This document shows, in pieces, positions 5,841 to 6,381 of a DNA stretch of 6,381 nt; position 1 is the stretch's first letter, and each line of letters begins with the position of its first letter. The notes beneath the pieces were generated by a model that worked only from the letters and a program-made list of their open reading frames with translations, was not told the DNA's origin and did no database searches. Position numbers and translations under genes: made by a program. Source of the stretch: an uncultured Actinomycetes bacterium. GTDB lineage: Bacteria; Actinomycetota; Thermoleophilia; Solirubrobacterales; Solirubrobacteraceae. The stretch is from positions 1 to 6,381 of the forward strand of contig CALAQT010000470.1 in assembly GCA_937888775.1 (NCBI GenBank). The letters are read 5' to 3'.

Positions 5841-6015
5841 CTAACGCACTACTTTGAAGCCTGCGGTGCGTGTGGTGCCGTTGCGCCCGGCGAACCTGGG
5901 CATCGCTTGGAGGCGGTAGGCGCCGGGCTTCAGCTTCTGGCCGCTGACGCGTCCGGTGAAGTGAAAGGTGTTGCGTCCGGCCTTGTCTGTGTGGCTGAAG
6001 GAGCCTGTTCGCCGG
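5841..6015 (-). pseudogene. C-terminal remnant of a secreted beta-rich protein
   Basis: The minus frame ending at the TAG at 5843-5841 encodes TGSFSHTDKAGRNTFHFTGR followed by VSGQKLKPGAYRLQAMPRFAG and a terminal TAGFKVVR. The pattern of KAGRNTFHFTGR, LKPGxYRL and a last strand ending in VVR is typical of the C-terminal beta-sandwich of surface or secreted proteins in Solirubrobacterales-like genomes (from memory). The frame remains open rightwards but loses this character near 6015, where the opposite strand begins to encode DUF2182. The signal peptide and most of the protein are therefore missing. No start codon with sensible context is visible. Confidence 0.6.
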
Positions 6016-6381
6016 CTCGCTGGCCTGGCACAGCGGCGGCCGTTGGGTCGCGGCGGGCGTTCTGGCCCTCGCCGCGCTCTACCAGTTGACCCCGCTCAAG
6101 CGCGCTTCTCTATTGAGGTGCCGCTAACCGCTGCGATTCTTGGACGCCTCGTGGCAAAGCACGCGCCAAGGCGCCTTTGTTGTGGGTCTGCACAACGGGG
6201 GATGGTGCCTCGGATGTTCTTGGGCCCTGATGGCGGCGCTGTTCGCGCTCGGCGTGATGAGCCTCACCTGGATGGGGCTGATCGCCGTGCTCGTGGCGCT
6301 CGAGAAGATCGGACCCTGGGGACGCGGCGCAAGGTTGGCGACCGCAGGCGTCCTGGTCGTGCTCGCGGTCGCGATTCTCGC
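6002..6381 (+). pseudogene. DUF2182 membrane protein, 5'-truncated and interrupted by TAA (runs off the right edge)
   Basis: The plus frame after an in-frame TGA at 5996-5998 encodes LAWHSGGRWVAAGVLALAAL, then YQLTPLKRASLLRCR, then TAA at 6125-6127, and in the same frame PLRFLDASW, LHNGGWCLGCSWALMAALF, SLTWMGLIAVLVALEKIGPW and a last hydrophobic helix reaching the window end. YQLTPLK followed by an ACLRxCRSPL-type segment, the HxxxWCLGC-WALM motif and the ALEK motif are hallmarks of DUF2182 (PF09948), predicted metal-binding integral membrane proteins. Where relatives have CRSPL, this copy has CR-stop-PL, so a TCA serine codon to TAA change would explain it. The first Cys of the conserved segment is Ser here. 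The N-terminal membrane helices are missing. Confidence 0.75.

Noticed and set aside
5826..6089. 87-codon plus-strand open frame
   Set aside because: It is antisense to the secreted-protein remnant and then out of frame with DUF2182.
6125..6127. Recoding (selenocysteine or pyrrolysine) at the DUF2182 stop
   Set aside because: The codon is TAA, which is neither the selenocysteine (TGA) nor the pyrrolysine (TAG) codon.
1..6381. CRISPR array, tRNA, rRNA, insertion sequence or defence cluster
   Set aside because: No regularly spaced direct repeats, tRNA-like cloverleaf, transposase or integrase motifs, or known defence domains were seen on either strand.

Overview
The window is GC-rich (roughly 70%), and its coding DNA strongly prefers G or C at third codon positions. 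Together with the protein families present (a COG4880-type secreted beta-propeller, small secreted beta-rich proteins with basic tails, DUF2182, an ArsR plus AHSA1 pair), this suggests a high-GC actinobacterium. The style of the secreted proteins recalls Thermoleophilia/Solirubrobacterales; that placement is an inference from memory of similar proteins, not a search result.

Layout, right to left, because almost everything lies on the minus strand. At the right edge, a plus-strand DUF2182 membrane-protein gene without its 5' part (6002 to the window end, with an internal TAA) abuts the 3' remnant of a minus-strand secreted-protein gene (5841 to about 6015). Next is a 180-bp intergenic stretch with two equal-sized hairpins. 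Then come a 284-residue fusion of two thioredoxin-fold domains (4806-5660), a PHP-type metallohydrolase (3559-4629), a long secreted beta-propeller protein (1364-3478), a damaged ArsR-AHSA1 pair (847-1320), a small secreted cysteine-containing protein (197-718), and the first 49 codons of a Tat-exported protein (1-149).

The genes do not form an obvious single pathway. Three of the intact proteins or gene starts are for exported products, and the two intact cytosolic products are a thiol-redox fusion and a predicted metal-dependent phosphoesterase. I see no defence system, CRISPR array, tRNA, rRNA or insertion sequence.

Two things stand out. First, all four genes with a well-defined 5' end have a TAnnnT hexamer 6 or 7 nt before the start codon and no Shine-Dalgarno sequence, which fits leaderless transcription. 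The two internal starts (AHSA1 and the second half of the redox fusion) instead have clear Shine-Dalgarno sequences. Second, the window carries several damaged genes: ArsR without its N-terminal half, AHSA1 with an out-of-frame internal deletion, two head-to-head genes whose 5' ends are both missing at one junction, and an in-frame TAA in DUF2182. These are either real gene decay or assembly errors, and the sequence alone cannot separate the two.
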